A stretch of DNA of 64,000 nucleotides from Nocardia sputorum. Its GTDB lineage: Bacteria; Actinomycetota; Actinomycetes; Mycobacteriales; Mycobacteriaceae. Position 1 is the first letter of the stretch. The number at the start of each line of letters is the position of its first letter. The position numbers were made by a program, and so were the translations under genes. The notes beneath the pieces were generated by a model. The model was not told the DNA's origin and did no database searches. It was given only the letters and a program-made list of their open reading frames with translations. Shown piece after piece: positions 61,066-64,000 of the stretch. The stretch lies in the NCBI RefSeq assembly GCF_027924405.1, contig NZ_AP026978.1, positions 6,386,001 through 6,450,000 on the forward strand. Reading direction: 5' to 3'.

Positions 61066-62472
61066 ATGGCCAAGACTTTCGTCGGCGCTCGGCTGCGTCA
61101 GCTGCGGACCGAACGCGGGCTGAGCCAGGTCGCGCTGGCCCAGCAGCTGGAGATCTCGGCGAGCTATCTCAACCAGATCGAGCACGACGTGCGCCCGCTC
61201 ACCGTGCCGGTGCTACTGAAGATCAGCGACGTGTTCGGCGTCGACGCGACCTTCTTCTCCGCCCAGGACGACACCCGGCTCATCGCGGAGCTCCAAGAGG
61301 TCGTGATGGACGAGGAGCTGGGCATCGAGGCCGACGCCCAGGAGATCGCGGATATGGTCTCGGCGCACCCGAGCATGGCCCGCGCGCTGGTCAACATGCA
61401 CAACCGCTACCGCAACACCTCCGCCCAGCTGGCCGCGGCCACCGAGGACCGGTTCGCCGACGGCGCGGGCAGCGGCGCGATCAGCAAGCCGCACGAGGAG
61501 GTGCGCGACTACTTCTACCAGCGCCAGAACTACATCCACGAGCTGGACACCGCCGCCGAGGACCTCACTACCCGCATCCGTTTCCACGGCGGCGACGTGA
61601 ACAGCGAGATCGCCAGGATGCTGCGCGGCCACGACGTGCGGATCACCGAACGCATCGACCTCGGCGAGGGCGTGCTGCACCGCTACGACCCGCAGACCCG
61701 CAACCTGGAGATCGCGCCGCATCTGTCCGGCGGGCAGCGGACCTTCAAGCTGGCCGCCGAGCTGGCCTACTTCGAGTGCGGCGAGCTGCTGGAGAAGCTG
61801 GTCGAGGAGGGCAATTTCGCGTCCGAGGACGCCCGCAAACTGGCGATGCTCGGGCTGGCCAACTACTTCGCCGCGGCGACGGTGCTGCCGTACACGCATT
61901 TCCACGAGGTCGCCGAGGATTTCCGCTACGACATCGAACGGTTGTCGGCGTTCTTCACGCAGAGTTACGAGACCATCTGTCACCGGCTCTCCACGCTGCA
62001 ACGACCGTCGCTGCGCGGCGTGCCGTTCTCGTTCGTGCGGGTCGACCGGGCGGGCAACATGTCCAAGCGCCAGTCCGCCACCGGTTTCCACTTCTCCTCC
62101 AGCGGCGGCACGTGCCCGCTGTGGAATGTCTACGAGACCTTCGCCTATCCCGGCAAGATCATGACGCAGATCGCGCAGATGCCCGACGGCCGCAAATATC
62201 TCTGGGTGGCTCGCACCGTCGAACGCCGCGCCACGCGTTTCGGACAGCCGAGCAAGACCTTCGCCATCGGCCTCGGCTGCGAGCTGCGCCACGCGGGCCG
62301 CGTGATCTACGCCGACGGCATCGATCTCGACGAAGTGCAGCCGACGCCGATCGGTGCGGGCTGCCGGGTCTGCGAACGCGCCAACTGCCCGCAGCGCGCG
62401 TTCCCGCCGTTGGGCAAGGTGCTCGACATCAGCGAGCACCGCAGCTCGGTTTCGCCTTACGTGCTGAAGTAG
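61066..62472 (+). CDS. ramB: RamB-type transcriptional regulator of acetate/glyoxylate metabolism
   Basis: A 468-residue regulator with an N-terminal XRE helix-turn-helix (LRTERGLSQVALAQQLEISA then SYLNQIEHDVRPL), the central domain with LAAELAYFECGELLEKLVEE and CHRLSTLQRPSLRGVPFSFV, and a C-terminal cysteine motif (GCRVCERANCPQRAFPPLG). This architecture belongs to RamB/short-chain acyl regulators that repress aceA and aceB in Corynebacterium and act on icl1 in M. tuberculosis. In mycobacteria it is close to icl; here aceA is some 40 kb away. Confidence 0.92.
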   Translation: MAKTFVGARLRQLRTERGLSQVALAQQLEISASYLNQIEHDVRPLTVPVLLKISDVFGVDATFFSAQDDTRLIAELQEVVMDEELGIEADAQEIADMVSAHPSMARALVNMHNRYRNTSAQLAAATEDRFADGAGSGAISKPHEEVRDYFYQRQNYIHELDTAAEDLTTRIRFHGGDVNSEIARMLRGHDVRITERIDLGEGVLHRYDPQTRNLEIAPHLSGGQRTFKLAAELAYFECGELLEKLVEEGNFASEDARKLAMLGLANYFAAATVLPYTHFHEVAEDFRYDIERLSAFFTQSYETICHRLSTLQRPSLRGVPFSFVRVDRAGNMSKRQSATGFHFSSSGGTCPLWNVYETFAYPGKIMTQIAQMPDGRKYLWVARTVERRATRFGQPSKTFAIGLGCELRHAGRVIYADGIDLDEVQPTPIGAGCRVCERANCPQRAFPPLGKVLDISEHRSSVSPYVLK

Positions 62473-62483
62473 CAGGTTGTCGC

Positions 62484-62765
62484 GTGACCGGACCGGATGA
62501 TTCGCGGTACCCCATGCCCGCCTCGATAGTGCTGATCGCGACGCCGGAGGGTTGGCGCCACAGCGTCCTGGACACGCGAGACGGACTGCTCTGCGGCCAT
62601 CTGACGAGTGTCCCCGCCGATGCCGCGCCCGACCAGGCGCGGGCAGCCGCGGTCGCGATGCTGCGAGAGATGGCCCGGGAATTCCACGGCGTGGCGATCG
62701 AGGTCGCCTGGTACGGCCGGGAAGCGTTGAGCGGCGAAGTGATTGCGGTAGGTAGCTGGTCCTGA
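62484..62765 (+). CDS. small unknown protein downstream of ramB
   Basis: A 93-residue protein: SIVLIATPEGWRHSVLDTRD, GLLCGHLTSVPADAA, AMLREMAREFHGVAIEVAWY and SGEVIAVGSWS. A small alpha/beta protein with no signal peptide. GTG at 62484 follows AGCAGG; an ATG at 62514 is an alternative. It starts 12 bases after ramB and may be co-transcribed. Function unknown. Confidence 0.6.
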   Translation: MTGPDDSRYPMPASIVLIATPEGWRHSVLDTRDGLLCGHLTSVPADAAPDQARAAAVAMLREMAREFHGVAIEVAWYGREALSGEVIAVGSWS

Positions 62766-62815
62766 ACACACGTCCGGGCCGGTCTCACGACAGCGAGACC
62801 GGCCGGATGCCATGG

Positions 62816-64000
62816 TCAGGCGGCTTGCGCCCGGCGTTGCATACGGAGACCGACCACCGTCATCCCCAGCGCTGCGACGAGCAGCAGTGCCAGCGTCCAG
62901 GCCAGAGCCGCGAAACCGTGGGGTGCGGCGGCGGCCGCGACCAAGGGACCGATGGTCGCGCCCACATAGAAGCTGAACATCGCGACCGACATGGCGGCGG
63001 CGCGGGATTCGCCGCCCAGCTCGCCCGCGCTCTGCAACACCGCCGGTGCGATGATGCCCAGACCGCCGACCAGAACGGCGAGCAAGACGGCCAGGACGAC
63101 CGGATGGGCGCCCTCGAAGGTCGCGATGACCATCGCCGCGGCGGCGATCAGCACGCCCAGCACGATCTGCCCGTGCTTGGACAGCCTGGCCAGCGGCACC
63201 GCGAGCAGCGGAAGCGCGACCATCACCGGCAGCGCGCCCGCGCGCAACGCGAGCAGTTCACCGGAACCCCGGACCACGCCGGTCAGTTCCAGGCCGGTGT
63301 ACACCCCGACCATCACCGCCATGCTCATCGCGCCCGCGATCAGCATCGGCACCAGCGCCCGGATGCGCAGCACCGCGGGAATCGCGGCGTAGCTGTGCCG
63401 CAGCGGTTTGTCCCGGCCGGTGGGCGCGTCGGCCAGCAGCGCGGACCACAGCGCGAGCGCGAGCACGGCGAAGCCGAGCGCGGAGGCGACGAATACCGTG
63501 CGCCACGGGAACGCGCCGACCATCCATTGGGACACGATCTGCGCGACCACCGTCGCCGCGAGGAACGACGTGGCCACCGACATGGTGGCCACGGCACGGT
63601 GCGCGGGCGCGATGCGCGTCGCCACATAGGCCATGATCGCGGGCGGAATCGAGCCGACCACCAGGCCCTGCGCCACGCGCAGACCGACGGCCAGCGGCGC
63701 GCTGAACGCCAAACCGGTCAACAGTGTGACCACTGCGGCGACCAGCATCCCGGTGACCAGCACCCGCCGGTGACCGTAGCGATCCGAGAGTGGGCCGAAC
63801 AGGACGAACCCACCGGCGTATCCGAAGGCGAAGGCGCTGATGATCCAGGTCATCGCCGCCGAGCCGACGCCCCAGTCGGCCCGCATGGCGGTGAAAAGCG
63901 GGATCGGAACGTACATCTGGCCGGTGGCCAGCAGGGCTGCCAGGACGAAGAAGGGCAGGGTGCGCCCGGTGTGGGCACGCGCCGAGGGGTCGCCGGTGCG
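62816..64000 (-). CDS. MFS transporter, N-terminus cut by window end
   Basis: A major facilitator protein, at least 395 residues in view, running off the window. Twelve-helix pattern: TLPFFVLAALLATGQMYVPI is the first helix, so the start is beyond 64000. The A-motif is GPLSDRYGHRRVLVTGML between helices 2 and 3. GLRVAQGLVVGSIPPAIMAY and GESRAAAMSVAMFSFYVGAT resemble the YnfM/Bcr-like drug-efflux branch. Probably exports drugs or arabinose-like solutes; no regulator seen nearby. Confidence 0.9.
   Translation of the reverse strand, partial: RTGDPSARAHTGRTLPFFVLAALLATGQMYVPIPLFTAMRADWGVGSAAMTWIISAFAFGYAGGFVLFGPLSDRYGHRRVLVTGMLVAAVVTLLTGLAFSAPLAVGLRVAQGLVVGSIPPAIMAYVATRIAPAHRAVATMSVATSFLAATVVAQIVSQWMVGAFPWRTVFVASALGFAVLALALWSALLADAPTGRDKPLRHSYAAIPAVLRIRALVPMLIAGAMSMAVMVGVYTGLELTGVVRGSGELLALRAGALPVMVALPLLAVPLARLSKHGQIVLGVLIAAAAMVIATFEGAHPVVLAVLLAVLVGGLGIIAPAVLQSAGELGGESRAAAMSVAMFSFYVGATIGPLVAAAAAPHGFAALAWTLALLLVAALGMTVVGLRMQRRAQAA

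Noticed and set aside
61213..62769. 518-codon frame opposite ramB
   Set aside because: Antisense shadow; the RamB protein on the other strand has full domain support.
1..64000. CRISPR arrays, complete insertion sequences, prophage genes or rRNA
   Set aside because: No regularly spaced repeats, no transposase or integrase with intact catalytic motifs and no rRNA-like stretches were seen.

Overview
The window comes from a high-GC actinobacterium of the Mycobacteriales, most likely Nocardia or a close relative. Support: an EspG/PPE-like type VII secretion cassette, a PapA-type acyltransferase, the aceA-fadB2 pair, a RamB-type regulator, the pitA / small membrane protein / DUF3349 arrangement known from mycobacteria, several XRE-DUF5753/DUF397 pairs, LigB and F420-type oxidoreductases. 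Most genes are chromosomal housekeeping or catabolic genes with strong third-position GC. Only about 22.2-25.5 kb looks like an accessory island: small unknown genes, visibly lower GC in part, and a regulator/DUF397 pair. Layout. 1-2.3 kb: GntR fragment and an ESX effector/chaperone trio. 2.3-15.8 kb: polyphosphate kinase 2, an LLM oxidoreductase, an esterase/TetR divergon with two matching operators, a DsbA-VKOR oxidative folding pair, an HtrA-like protease, an alcohol dehydrogenase, an AI-2E transporter, a PapA-like acyltransferase/TetR divergon, a TPR protein and a VOC-TetR operon. 15.9-21.2 kb: a MetE-family protein, fadB2 and aceA with a recognisable promoter region. 21.4-25.5 kb: accessory island. 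25.5-37.4 kb: a nearly complete purine degradation locus (xanthine dehydrogenase, 8-oxoguanine deaminase, uricase, HIU hydrolase, OHCU decarboxylase, allantoinase, allantoicase, plus XdhC and a MobA-like maturation gene). 37.4-41.1 kb: an ABC importer whose promoter shares an ATTGCG motif with the xdh promoter. 41.3-52.1 kb: PnuC, two regulators and an amino-sugar locus (ABC importer without ATPase, SIS isomerase/deaminase, ROK kinase, NagA deacetylase, PfkB kinase, class II aldolase) that fits PTS-independent N-acetylgalactosamine use. 52.1-53.4 kb: two VOC genes, the second behind a promoter, a putative leaderless leader peptide and three consecutive hairpins. 53.8-58 kb: a second XRE/DUF397 pair, DUF4254-like gene, and pitA with its small companions. 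58-64 kb: secreted lipase, LigB, RamB, a small unknown gene and an MFS exporter cut by the window end. The two observations I rate highest are the structured leader with a putative leader peptide in front of the VOC gene at 52991, and the MetE-family protein at 15876-18182, which keeps the overall MetE fold signatures but has lost three of the four zinc-ligand residues.
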